Source: Solirubrobacteraceae bacterium
GTDB taxonomy: Bacteria > Actinomycetota > Thermoleophilia > Solirubrobacterales > Solirubrobacteraceae
Assembly (NCBI GenBank): GCA_030447275.1
Contig: JAUJPF010000002.1
Coordinates: forward strand, 124,001-188,000
Direction: 5' to 3'
DNA length: 64,000 bases
The position numbers and the translations under genes are program-made. This document shows positions 43,268 to 51,665 of the stretch, piece after piece. The notes under the pieces are model-generated. The model had not been told where the DNA came from and did no database searches. It worked only from the letters and a program-made list of their open reading frames with translations. Each line of letters opens with the position of its first letter. Position 1 is the stretch's first letter.

Positions 43268-44700
43268 ATGCGCCCGGCCGCCCTCTCCATCGCCCGCGCC
43301 GGCCTGCTCGCCGGACCGACCGTCCTCGCGTTCTTCAGCGGCGGGTACTTCACGGGTCCGCGGCTCGCGGCGGGAGCGATCGCGTGGGCGCTGCTCGCGG
43401 TGGCCGTGGTGGCGGCGGAGCGGCCGGGATCGCGCCCCTTCGCCCGCCCCGCCGCCGCGGCGTTCGGCGGCCTCGCGCTGCTCGCCCTCTGGACCGCGAT
43501 CTCGGCCGCGTGGGCGCCGCTCGGCGCTCCGGCCGCCGACGCGCTCGACCTCGCGCGGGTCTACCTCGGCGCGCTCGGCGCCGCGTATGCGGCGTTCCGC
43601 ACGCGCGCGGCGGCGCGGGCGGTCGAGCCGGCGCTCGCCGCCGGGATCGTCGTGGTGATCGGCTACGGGCTCGCCGGCCGCGTCCTCCCCGGGCTCGTCG
43701 AGCTGAACCGCACGCGCAGCTCCGGCGGCCGGCTCGACCAGCCCCTCACCTACTGGAACGCGACCGGTGCGCTCGCCGCGCTCGGGCTCGTCCTCTGCGC
43801 GCGGCTCGCCGGCGACCGCACCCGGCCGCTCGCGCTGCGCATCGCCGCGGCGGCGGCGTCGGCGCCGCTCGGGCTCGGCGTCTACCTCAGCTTCTCGCGC
43901 GGCGCGCTCGCGCTCGGCGTCGGCCTCGCCGTGCTGCTCGCGCTCGCCCCGACGTGGCCGCAGCTGCGCTCCGCCGCGATCGCGCTCGAGGCCGGCGCGG
44001 TGTGCGCGGGCGTCGCGTCGCTGCTCCCCGCCGTCGAGGCCGCCGAGGGCGACGGGCGCGAGGCGCAGGGCGCGATCCTCCTCGTCGCGCTGCTCGCCGC
44101 CATGGCCGGCGCCGCCGCGCTCCAGGCCTGGAGCGCGCGCGCCGAGGACGGGAACGCGACCCGCACCGGCCTCCTCCCACCCCGCACGACGCCGGTGGCG
44201 CTCGCCGTGGCCGCGGCGCTCGCCGTCCTCCCGTTCGCAGCGGCCGCCGTCGACCCCGGCGACGAGCAGGCCGATCCCGCGTTCGGCGCCACCGCGGAGC
44301 GCTTCGGCTCGGTCGGCAGCCGCCGCTTCGCCTACTGGGAGGCGGCGCTCAGCGGCTTCGCGGACAACCCCGCGATCGGCCGCGGCGCCGCCGGCGGCTA
44401 CCAGGCGATCTGGAGCGAGAAGCGCGACACGACCGAGCGCGTCCACGACGCGCACTCGCTCGAGCTCGAGACCGCGGCGGAGCTGGGCATCGTCGGCCTC
44501 GCGCTGCTCGTGCTCTTCCTCGCGGGGATCGCCGCCGCGCGCGCGCCGCACCGCCGCCGCCGCGCCGGGCATGGCCGCCGGGCTCGCCCTGTACGGCGCG
44601 CACTCAGCCATCGACTGGGACTGGGAGCTCCCGGCGCTCACGCTCGTCGCCGTCGTGCTCGCCGGCACCGCCCGCGCCGCCCCCGCGCGCCCCGCGCACA
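43268..44700 (+). CDS. O-antigen-ligase-like polytopic membrane protein (frameshifted, 3' end unclear)
   Basis: The first frame gives about 435 residues with about ten transmembrane helices and O-antigen-ligase features: NRTRSSGGRLDQPLTYWN and GVYLSFSRGALALG, then RVHDAHSLELETAAELG. After about 44,560 the reading continues in another frame with LALYGAHSAIDWDWELPALT, the expected C-terminal motif. No stop codon exists in any plus frame from there to past 45,000, so the end given is approximate. Such proteins ligate or polymerise polysaccharide on the outer face of the membrane. Confidence 0.75.
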
Positions 44701-46133
44701 CCGGCGCGCAGCCCCCGCCCGCGCGGCAGGCCGAGCCCGACGACCCGCCCGGCCACGAGGACGACCTCCACCGCCGCCCGCCACGCCGGCCGCGCGCCGC
44801 CCCACAGCGCGAGACGCACGGCCAGCGCGCAGCCGGTCGCGGCGAGCGCCGGCAGCAGCGCCGGCGCGACCAGCCGCCCCGCCCGCACGCCGGGGAGCAT
44901 CCGCCGCACGTACCGCGCCCGCACGCCGAGCCCGAGCACCACCGCAGCGACCCGCCCGGCGACGAAGCCGACCGCGCCCCACGCCACCAGCGCCGGCACC
45001 GCCAACACCACGAACGCCACCGCGACCACGACGGCCTCGAGCGCCGGCGGCCGCGTGTCGCCGTGCGCGCGGTAGAACGCGAACCAGTTGAAGCCGACGT
45101 GCTGGAGCAGCCCGGCGACCGCCAGGCCCTGGATCAGCACCTCCGCGTCGCGCCACTCCTCCCCCACGACGAACGAGACGAGGTCTGAGGCGAAGAGCAC
45201 GAGCCCCGCGCAGAACGGCGCCACCCACAGCAGCGTCGCCCGGTTCGACTTGACGAACAGCTCCTCGAGCACCTTCGTGCGGCCCTGGATCGCCGCGATC
45301 GCCGGATAGATCGTCGCCGTGACGATCTGGTCGGCGCGGTCGACGTAGCGCGTCACCGTCACGGCGAGCGTGAGGAAGCCCACCCACGCGAGCCCCTCCG
45401 CCGCGTCGAAGGCCAGCACCTGCCCCTGCTGGACGACGAGCGCCGCCACCGTCGCGACGAGGACCCACGCCGAGAACTTGAGATACCGCCGCGCGGCGCC
45501 GCCGTCCCAGCGCAGCGCCAGCCGGTACGGCGACGCCGCGATCGCCGCCGCGACCGCGACGACGTAGCCCGCGAGCGGCCCGACCGCCAGCGAGTAGACG
45601 CCGAACCCCGACGCCGCGAGCGGCACGGTCACGGCGAACGACACGAGCGGCTGGATCGCCTGGAGCGCTCGCTGGCGCCCGTACTCCATCCGCCGGAAGA
45701 AGACCCACAGCGGCGCCTGGAGCGCGAACGCCAGCGGCAGGTACGCGGTGGCGAGCATCAGCCCGAGCAGCCGGTCGTCGCCGTACACCGCCGCCACGAC
45801 CGGTGCCAGCGCGCACAGCAGCAGCGCGAACGCGAGCGACACCCCGAGGTCGAGCGTGAACGCGCGCTGGAACTCCTCCTCCTGCGACCCCGCCTCCTCC
45901 TGCTGGACGTACGCCTCGTCGATCCCGACCCGCTTGAGCGCGACGATCGTCATCGTCGTCACGGTCACGATCCCGAACAGCCCGATCAGCTCAGGACCGA
46001 GCAGCCGGGTGACGATCAGCCCCTGGGCAACGACCAGCGCGTCGATCGCGAGCAGGAAGACGCCGGTGACCAGCGCGCCGCGGACGGTCCGGGCACGCAG
46101 CTGCTCGCGGGGGAAGGAGAAGCGCCCTGACAT
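44604..46133 (-). CDS. Polysaccharide flippase / O-antigen transporter (Wzx-like)
   Basis: The product is 509 residues as read from ATG 46133, with about twelve helices. It begins GVFLLAIDALVVAQGLIVTR with LLGPELIGLFGIVTVTTM, a typical polysaccharide_synt family start. It should flip lipid-linked glycan repeat units outward. The last 50 or so residues (after about 44,760) turn into a Gly/Arg-rich run unlike the family. A frame slip near 44,760 is likely and the real stop is uncertain. It converges on the ligase-like gene, which has the same problem. Confidence 0.82.
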   Translation of the reverse strand: MSGRFSFPREQLRARTVRGALVTGVFLLAIDALVVAQGLIVTRLLGPELIGLFGIVTVTTMTIVALKRVGIDEAYVQQEEAGSQEEEFQRAFTLDLGVSLAFALLLCALAPVVAAVYGDDRLLGLMLATAYLPLAFALQAPLWVFFRRMEYGRQRALQAIQPLVSFAVTVPLAASGFGVYSLAVGPLAGYVVAVAAAIAASPYRLALRWDGGAARRYLKFSAWVLVATVAALVVQQGQVLAFDAAEGLAWVGFLTLAVTVTRYVDRADQIVTATIYPAIAAIQGRTKVLEELFVKSNRATLLWVAPFCAGLVLFASDLVSFVVGEEWRDAEVLIQGLAVAGLLQHVGFNWFAFYRAHGDTRPPALEAVVVAVAFVVLAVPALVAWGAVGFVAGRVAAVVLGLGVRARYVRRMLPGVRAGRLVAPALLPALAATGCALAVRLALWGGARPAWRAAVEVVLVAGRVVGLGLPRGRGLRAGVRGARGGGAGGAGEHDGDERERRELPVPVDG

Positions 46134-46141
46134 GGCGCCAC

Positions 46142-46147
46142 TACCAT
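46142..46147 (+). promoter_or_regulatory. Leaderless -10 box (TACCAT) of the GT2 gene
   Basis: TACCAT lies 11 bases before GTG 46159. It supports that start over the ATG at 46132, which would overlap the divergent flippase ATG. Confidence 0.5.
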
Positions 46148-46158
46148 CGCACCCCCTC

Positions 46159-46890
46159 GTGGAGCAGAGCCCGTCCAACCTCCCCGATCCCGACGAGCGG
46201 CGCCTCGTCAGCGTCGTCATGCCGGCCTACGACGAGGCCGCGACGATCGGCGTCGTGCTGCGCCGCGTGCTCGACCTCGACCTCCGCACCGAGCTGATCG
46301 TCGTGGACGACGGGTCCTCGGACGGGACGGCCGCCGTCGCCGAGCAGGTCGCCGACGGGCGCGTGAAGGTCCTCCGCCACGAGCGCAACCGCGGCAAGGG
46401 AGCGGCGGTGCGCACGGGGATCGCGGCGTCGACGGGCGACATCGTCGTCATCCAGGACGCCGACCTCGAGTACGACCCGCGCGACCTGCCGCGGCTGCTC
46501 GGCCCGCTGCTCGAGGGCGTCGCCGACGTCGTCTACGGCACGCGGCTGCGCGGCGGCGGCGAGCCGCAGCGCGCGCACCTGTTCTGGCACTACGCCGGCA
46601 ACCGCCTGCTCTCGCTGCTCACCAACGTCCTCTACAACACGACGATCAGCGACATGGAGGTCGGCTACAAGGCGTTCCGCGGCGAGCTCATCCGCTCGAT
46701 CCAGCTGCGCAGCGACGACTTCGGCTTCGAGCCGGAGGTGACGGCGAAGCTCCTGCGCCGCCGCGACGTCCGGCTGTACGAGGTGCCGATCTCCTACTAC
46801 GGCCGCACGTACGAGGAGGGCAAGAAGATCACCTGGCGCGACGGGTTCCGCGCCGTCGCCGTGCTCGTGCGCTACCGCGTGAGGGGCTGA
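46159..46890 (+). CDS. Family 2 glycosyltransferase, dolichol-phosphate-mannose-synthase type
   Basis: The product is 243 residues with the GT-A pattern VSVVMPAYDEAATIGVVL, the donor-binding VDDGSSDGT and the catalytic QDADLEYDP. The C-terminal region (ISDMEVGYKAFRGEL) matches polyprenyl-phosphate sugar transferases. It has no membrane helices, so it probably loads a polyprenyl phosphate with a hexose for the GT39-like enzymes nearby. The ABC transporter genes follow on the same strand. Confidence 0.9.
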   Translation: MEQSPSNLPDPDERRLVSVVMPAYDEAATIGVVLRRVLDLDLRTELIVVDDGSSDGTAAVAEQVADGRVKVLRHERNRGKGAAVRTGIAASTGDIVVIQDADLEYDPRDLPRLLGPLLEGVADVVYGTRLRGGGEPQRAHLFWHYAGNRLLSLLTNVLYNTTISDMEVGYKAFRGELIRSIQLRSDDFGFEPEVTAKLLRRRDVRLYEVPISYYGRTYEEGKKITWRDGFRAVAVLVRYRVRG

Positions 46891-46896
46891 GCCGCC

Positions 46897-47727
46897 GTGG
46901 TCCTCGAGGCGCGCGGGCTGATCAAGCGCTACGGATCGGGCGTCGTGGCGCTCGACGGCGTCGACCTCGAGGTCGGCGAGGGCGAGCTCGTCGGCCTGCT
47001 CGGGCCGAACGGTGCCGGCAAGTCGACGCTCGTGAAGATCTGCTGCGGGCTCGTTCGGCCCTCGGCCGGGAGCGCGACGGTGGTGGGCGCGCCGGCCGGG
47101 TCGCCGGCGGCGCGGGCCGCGCTCGGCTACCTCGCCGAGCTGTTCCGCTTCCCCGGCTGGGCGGCGGCCGACGAGGTGCTCGAGCTGCACCAGCGGCTGA
47201 GCGGGTCGGACGGCGGGGAGCGCGAGCGCGGCGAGCTGCTCGAGCTGGTCGGGCTGGCCGACGCGCGCGGGCGCAGCGTCGAGACCATGTCGAAGGGCAT
47301 GCAGCAGCGGCTCGGGCTCGCGCAGGCGCTGATCGGGCGCCCGGCGCTCCTGCTGCTCGACGAGCCGACGAGCGCGCTCGATCCCGTCGGCCGGCGCCTC
47401 GTGCGCGAGGTGCTGCTCGAGCTCAAGCGCCGCGGCCAGTCGGTGCTGCTGAACTCGCACCTCCTCTCCGAGGTCGAGCTCGTCTGCGACCGCGTCCTCA
47501 TCATCAACCGCGGCGGTGTCGTCACCCGCGGGCGGCCCGACGAGCTCGCCCGCCCGCGCGGCGTCGAGGTCGAGACCGCGGGCGGCACGCGGCTGTTCGA
47601 GGGCGCCGGCCGCGAGGACGCGCCGAGGATCGTGTCCGAGCTGGTCGCCGCCGGCGAGTCGGTGTACGAGGTCCGCGTGCTGCGCTCGACGCTCGAGGAC
47701 GTCTACGTCCAGGCGGTGTCCGAGTGA
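46897..47727 (+). CDS. ABC-2 transporter ATP-binding protein
   Basis: The product is 276 residues. Walker A is GPNGAGKSTL, the signature MSKGMQQRLGLAQAL and Walker B LLLLDEPTSALDP. The C-terminal part extends beyond the core. It drives the permease encoded with a four-base overlap downstream. The signature MSKGMQQR is common in ABC-2 exporters of the NatA/CcmA type. Substrate unknown. Confidence 0.92.
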   Translation: MVLEARGLIKRYGSGVVALDGVDLEVGEGELVGLLGPNGAGKSTLVKICCGLVRPSAGSATVVGAPAGSPAARAALGYLAELFRFPGWAAADEVLELHQRLSGSDGGERERGELLELVGLADARGRSVETMSKGMQQRLGLAQALIGRPALLLLDEPTSALDPVGRRLVREVLLELKRRGQSVLLNSHLLSEVELVCDRVLIINRGGVVTRGRPDELARPRGVEVETAGGTRLFEGAGREDAPRIVSELVAAGESVYEVRVLRSTLEDVYVQAVSE

Positions 47728-48575
47728 GCGGCGCGCTCGTCGTCGCCCGCCACGCCGTGCGCGAGTCGCTGCGGCGCCGCGTGTTCGTCGTCGTCCTCCT
47801 GCTGAGCGTCGTGTTCCTCGCGCTCTACACGTGGGGCGCGTCGGAGCTGTTCGACGAGGTCGACGCCTTCGACGGCAACGAGTTCGACGTCCAGCCCGAC
47901 ACCCTCGCAGGCGCGACGGTCCTCGGCCTCGCGATGTTCGCGATCCTCTTCCTCGGCGCGGTGCTGGCCACGTTCCTCACCCTCGGCGCCGTGCGCGGCG
48001 ACGCCGAGCGCGGGCTCCTCCAGCCGCTCATCGTCCGGCCCGTCGGGCGCGTCGCCTACCTCGGCGGGCGGCTGCTCGCGGCGGCGACGGTCAGCGCGGT
48101 GTACGTCGTCGTCCTCTTCGCCGCGTGCGTCGTGGTCACCGGCGTGCTCGGCTGGTGGCCGGACCGCGTCGTCGGCCCCGCGCTCGCGCTGGCCGGCGCC
48201 GCGGTCGTGATCGCCGCGCTCTCGTTGCTGGGGTCGGCGGTCCTCTCGACGACCGCGAACGGCATCGCGGTCTTCATGGTCTTCGGCGCCGGGCTGACCG
48301 CGGGCCTCCTCGGCCAGATCGGCGAGTCGCTCGACGCGAAGACCCTCGACCGGATCGCCGACGTCGGGTCGTGGGTGCTGCCGTTCGAGGCGCTCTACCA
48401 ACACGGCCTGTCGCTGCTGACCGCCGACGTCGAGGGCCCGACGGCGGCAATCGTCAACCTCGGGCCGTTCGGCGGCGCCCAGGAGGCGCCGCTCGCGCTG
48501 TGGCCGTACGCCGTGGCGTACGTCGCGGCGGTCGCCGCGCTCGCGGCGTGGTCGTTCTCGCGCCGCGACCTGTAA
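47724..48575 (+). CDS. ABC-2 type permease
   Basis: The product is 283 residues with about six helices. An N-terminal amphipathic stretch (VARHAVRESLRRRVF) is followed by a first helix and an acidic extracellular loop (ELFDEVDAFDGNEFD). That layout is typical of NatB/GldF-like ABC-2 permeases. It pairs with the ATPase upstream; GTG 47724 overlaps that stop. Confidence 0.88.
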   Translation: MSGALVVARHAVRESLRRRVFVVVLLLSVVFLALYTWGASELFDEVDAFDGNEFDVQPDTLAGATVLGLAMFAILFLGAVLATFLTLGAVRGDAERGLLQPLIVRPVGRVAYLGGRLLAAATVSAVYVVVLFAACVVVTGVLGWWPDRVVGPALALAGAAVVIAALSLLGSAVLSTTANGIAVFMVFGAGLTAGLLGQIGESLDAKTLDRIADVGSWVLPFEALYQHGLSLLTADVEGPTAAIVNLGPFGGAQEAPLALWPYAVAYVAAVAALAAWSFSRRDL

Positions 48576-48589
48576 GAGTTCACTCTCCC

Positions 48590-49141
48590 GTGCACGGCAT
48601 CGTCCATGCGGAGTTCCGGGAGTACGTCGTCCAGACACTCGGTTCCGAGGGCTGGGCACGGTCCGTCGATCGGGCCGGCCTGGCCGGCCGGACCTACAGC
48701 CCGAACGCGTCGTATCCCGACGAAGAGCTGCTGGCGCTCGTGCTCGCGGTCAGCCACATCAGCGGCGAGCCACTCGACGCGGTGCTCACCAGCTTCGGCA
48801 GGGCGATCGTTCCGGCGCTGCTCACGACGTACGCGGCGTTCGTCGACCAGCGCTGGGACGCCGCCGACGTCCTCGAGCACGTCGAGCGGGTCGTCCACCG
48901 GACGATCCGCCTCCAGGACCCGGAGGCGACCCCGCCGTACCTCACCGCCGAACGGCGGGCCGCCGACGAGGTGCTCATCCGCTACACGTCGCCCCGCCGC
49001 CTGTGCGCGTTCGGCAAGGGCCTCGTCCACGGCCTCGCGAGCCACTACGGCCGCAGCGCGACCATCCACGACGAGGCGTGCATGCACCGCGGCGACGACG
49101 CGTGTCTGCTGCGCGTCGTGCTCGAACCGCGCGTCAACTAG
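48590..49141 (+). CDS. Stand-alone H-NOX heme/nitric-oxide sensor
   Basis: The product is 183 residues, one H-NOX domain. The heme ligand is His103 (VVHRTIRL) followed by Pro116. The heme-propionate motif Tyr-x-Ser-x-Arg is Tyr132-Ser134-Arg136, one residue off the Thermoanaerobacter numbering. The position equal to the distal Tyr140 that stabilises oxygen there is Phe141 here, so NO sensing without oxygen binding is expected. No output domain is fused. The GTG follows the ABC permease by 14 bases. The TAG stop shares CTAG with the convergent gene. Confidence 0.88.
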   Translation: MHGIVHAEFREYVVQTLGSEGWARSVDRAGLAGRTYSPNASYPDEELLALVLAVSHISGEPLDAVLTSFGRAIVPALLTTYAAFVDQRWDAADVLEHVERVVHRTIRLQDPEATPPYLTAERRAADEVLIRYTSPRRLCAFGKGLVHGLASHYGRSATIHDEACMHRGDDACLLRVVLEPRVN

Positions 49142-49452
49142 TGCGCGGCCCGGCGGCGACGCAGGAACGACGGCCCGCCGGCGCGCCGCAGGAGCCCCGC
49201 GATCAGCATCGCCACGGCCAGGTAGACGAGCGCCGCGATTCCCCAGTTGATCGCGATCTGGAGGTGCTCCTTGCCGCGCTCGAGGTCGAAGATGCCGCGG
49301 AACGGGTCGGTGAGGAAGCGGGCGACGTCGAGCCAGACGCGGACGATGTCGTTGGTCTCCTTCGCGTCGAGGACGACGAGCGCGATGCCGATCGCGATGA
49401 CGAACGCGACCGCCATCCCGAGCAGAGCGACGAGTCCTGCGAGGCGTGCCAT
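49138..49452 (-). CDS. Small two-helix membrane protein
   Basis: The product is 104 residues. Helices at about 5-24 and 68-88 flank a middle loop with DVARFLTDPFRGIFDLERGK, which looks like an amphipathic segment lying on the membrane. The C-terminus is basic. I do not recognise a named family. It converges on H-NOX with a shared CTAG stop. Confidence 0.65.
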   Translation of the reverse strand: MARLAGLVALLGMAVAFVIAIGIALVVLDAKETNDIVRVWLDVARFLTDPFRGIFDLERGKEHLQIAINWGIAALVYLAVAMLIAGLLRRAGGPSFLRRRRAAH

Positions 49453-49496
49453 GGCGCACAGCCTCGCACCCGGCGAACCGGCGCGCGCCGCTCTCC

Positions 49497-50255
49497 TCAG
49501 CGGATGTGGACGGGCGTGCCGACCGGCATGAGCCGGGCGAGGCGGGCGATGGCGCGGTTGGGGACGCGGATGCAGCCGTGCGAGACGCGGCCGGGCAGCA
49601 GGCCGGGCCGGTCGGTGCCGTGGACGCCGACGACGCCGCCGCCGGGCCAGTCGCTGAGCGTCGAGTACGCGCTCGTGCCGAAGGCCCACGGGCCGTACGG
49701 GCCACCGGAGGCGCGGAGGCGCTCGCGCACGTAGAAGCGCCCGCCCGGCGTGGGCGTGCCCGGCGCGCCGACGCCGATCGGCGAGGTCCACACCGCGCGG
49801 CCGGCGCGGAAGAGCGTGGCCCGCAGCGAGCGCCGGTCGACGACGAGCTGCGTCCGGACCACGTGCAGCGGCCCGAGCGCCGAGGCGCGCACCCAGCCGG
49901 TGCGGCCGTTCGGGCGCATCGGCAGGCGGATCCTCAGCCAGGTCGCGCCGGCGGACCTGCGCGCCTCGAGGACGAGGTAGACCTCGGGGCGGCGGTCCTC
50001 GGTGAAGAAGCGCAGGCGCGCGACGCGCCGCGCGGCGCCGGCCGGGCCGGCGCGGGCCGCCCCGCGCTCGGCCGGAGCGCGCGCCGTCCCCTCCCCGCTC
50101 GTCCGACAGCGCGTGACCGTCCGCTCGTCCGACAGGCGCTCGTCGGCCAGCGGTCCCTGCGCCCCCGGGGCCCGGACCTCCGCGGCGCCGGCGAGCTGCA
50201 CCGGCACCGCGATGGCCAGGACGGCGAGGACGATCGTCTGAGCGACGAGCCTCAT
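49497..50255 (-). CDS. L,D-transpeptidase (YkuD domain)
   Basis: The product is 252 residues. A signal peptide (about 1-24) is followed by a linker and the YkuD domain, ending with His212 in GVHGTD and the catalytic block SHGCIR (Cys228, Arg230). L,D-transpeptidases form 3-3 cross-links in peptidoglycan or attach proteins to it. Its neighbour upstream is the riboswitch-controlled secreted protein, only 10 bases away, so the two are probably on one transcript and both under c-di-GMP control. Confidence 0.9.
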   Translation of the reverse strand: MRLVAQTIVLAVLAIAVPVQLAGAAEVRAPGAQGPLADERLSDERTVTRCRTSGEGTARAPAERGAARAGPAGAARRVARLRFFTEDRRPEVYLVLEARRSAGATWLRIRLPMRPNGRTGWVRASALGPLHVVRTQLVVDRRSLRATLFRAGRAVWTSPIGVGAPGTPTPGGRFYVRERLRASGGPYGPWAFGTSAYSTLSDWPGGGVVGVHGTDRPGLLPGRVSHGCIRVPNRAIARLARLMPVGTPVHIR

Positions 50256-50265
50256 CGGTCTGCCC

Positions 50266-51441
50266 CTAGCCCGTGAACCGGACCCGCTGGGCGCCGACGG
50301 CGCACCGCAGGGCGGTCATCCGGAGGGTCTTGGCGCGCTTGCCGCTACGGGCGACGAAGTCGACCTGCGCGTTGACGCGGATGACGCCGTTGCGGGCGGC
50401 GGTGGGGCTGACGCGCAGCACGTACCGCGAGTGGCTCCCGGTCATCGTGCGCACGCGGCGCCCGTTGACGTAGAACGTCACGCGGCGGATGCCCCGGCCG
50501 CGCACGACGGCGCCGAACGTCCGCGACACGCAGCGGCTGAGCCGCACGATCGACGCCGACGCCGGCACGACCTCCTGCGTGACGCCGAGGACGCCACCCG
50601 AGGACGCGGCGGTCGACGGGATGCGGGTCAGGACCGGCGGCTGCTGCGCGGACGGCGTGGCCGGCCGCTCCTCGACGGGCGGCGTGCTCGACCACTCCGC
50701 GGCCGGCCGCGTGCAGGGCTCGCCGTTCGCGGCCATGCCGCTCGGGTTCGTCGCGCAGGGGTCGTTCGACTTCGTGGGCGGCGCGCAGGGCTCGCCGTTC
50801 GCGGCCATGCCGCTCGGGTTCGTCGCGCACGGGTCGGTGGGCTCCGCCGGCTTTGCGGGCGGCGTGCACGGCTCGCCGTTCGCGGCCATCCCGCTCGGGT
50901 CGGTCGCGCACGGATCCGCCGGCTTCGCGGGCGGCGTGCACGGCTGCCCGTTCGCGTCCATACCGCTCGGGTTCGTCGCGCACGGGTTGCTCGGCGCCGG
51001 CTGCGTGGGCGCCGGCGGCGTCCCGCGGTCGTAGCAGAACGTGATGTGGCTCAGCCCGTAGTAGGTGCCGTTGCTCGGGTTGGTCGGGGCGTGCAGATCG
51101 TTGCCCGAGGTGGCCTCCGAGCCGTAGTAGTAGACGTTGGCGTTGGGGCCGCCCTTGACGATGACGGCGTCGACGCCCTGGCTGGCGACCCAGTCGATCA
51201 GGGTGCCCGAGGCGGTGGTGGTCGCGGTCAGGTACGAGTCGGAGACGCGGTGCATGCCGCCTCCGGGCGACTCGATCTTCAGCTCGGTCCAGGACGCGCT
51301 GCCCTGGATGTCCGAGCAGGCGGGGTTGCCGGCCACGTAGGCGGGGCTGTTCGCGGCGGCGACGCCGCCGGTGAGCGCCATGGCGGCGACGACGGCGGGC
51401 ATGGCGATGCTGATCTTGGCAAGGGTCGGACGGGCCGACAT
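50266..51441 (-). CDS. Secreted protein with four Cys-containing repeats
   Basis: The product is 391 residues. A signal peptide (about 10-30) is followed by a domain to about 140 (AVIVKGGPNANVYYYGSEA and GLSHITFCYD). Four repeats of CATNPSGMAANGEPC type then lie at residues 152-246. The C-terminal domain (300-391) has two Cys. The N-terminal domain resembles secreted actinobacterial proteins with a GLSHITFCYD motif; function unknown. There is no LPXTG tail. A GGAGG site lies 8 bases before the ATG and a riboswitch precedes it, so expression probably responds to c-di-GMP. Confidence 0.8.
   Translation of the reverse strand: MSARPTLAKISIAMPAVVAAMALTGGVAAANSPAYVAGNPACSDIQGSASWTELKIESPGGGMHRVSDSYLTATTTASGTLIDWVASQGVDAVIVKGGPNANVYYYGSEATSGNDLHAPTNPSNGTYYGLSHITFCYDRGTPPAPTQPAPSNPCATNPSGMDANGQPCTPPAKPADPCATDPSGMAANGEPCTPPAKPAEPTDPCATNPSGMAANGEPCAPPTKSNDPCATNPSGMAANGEPCTRPAAEWSSTPPVEERPATPSAQQPPVLTRIPSTAASSGGVLGVTQEVVPASASIVRLSRCVSRTFGAVVRGRGIRRVTFYVNGRRVRTMTGSHSRYVLRVSPTAARNGVIRVNAQVDFVARSGKRAKTLRMTALRCAVGAQRVRFTG
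50704..50988 (-). repeat. Four in-frame copies of a 24-27-codon Cys repeat
   Basis: Each unit encodes DPCATNPSGMAANGEPC followed by a short Pro/Lys linker, at residues 152-171, 176-195, 203-222 and 227-246. Units are nearly identical at DNA level, so copy number may vary between strains. Confidence 0.8.
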
Positions 51442-51469
51442 AGCTGGGTCCTCCGTGACGTGGATGAAG

Positions 51470-51575
51470 AACCGAGCGGTAGCTGAGCCGCCTCCTCCGG
51501 GAGAGGCCTCTGGCTTTGCGTCCCCGCCTCGCGACGGAGTTGCCTTTTACGTCTCGACGAAGGCGCTGCGGCAAC
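51470..51575 (-). ncRNA. Cyclic di-GMP-I (GEMM) riboswitch
   Basis: On the minus strand the leader contains AAAAGGCAA, then a 7-bp hairpin CTCCGTC/GGCGGGG closed by a GCGA (GNRA) tetraloop, then the GEMM core GGGGACGCAAAGCC. A second hairpin follows (AGCC...GCCTC/GAGGC...GGCT) and the region ends with CAGCTACCG. The order, the GNRA loop and the GGGACGCAAAGCC core match the c-di-GMP-I aptamer. It sits 30 bases before a GGAGG-led start. The edges and the expression platform are approximate. Confidence 0.78.
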
Positions 51576-51665
51576 CGTGCCTCACGACTTCGTGGGCCGA
51601 ATTTACCCTGGAGTTGGCCGATCAGCACCTAATTGGACAATCGTCCGATCTTCGGTCGAATCGGC

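Noticed and set aside
44604..44760. Last 50 residues of the flippase frame as a genuine C-terminal extension
   Set aside because: The Gly/Arg run matches no flippase and is antisense to the conserved ligase motif DWDWELPALT; a frame slip is more likely.
50704..50988. Regular repeats that could suggest a CRISPR array
   Set aside because: The units are in frame within a coding sequence, differ by codon multiples and have no unique spacers.
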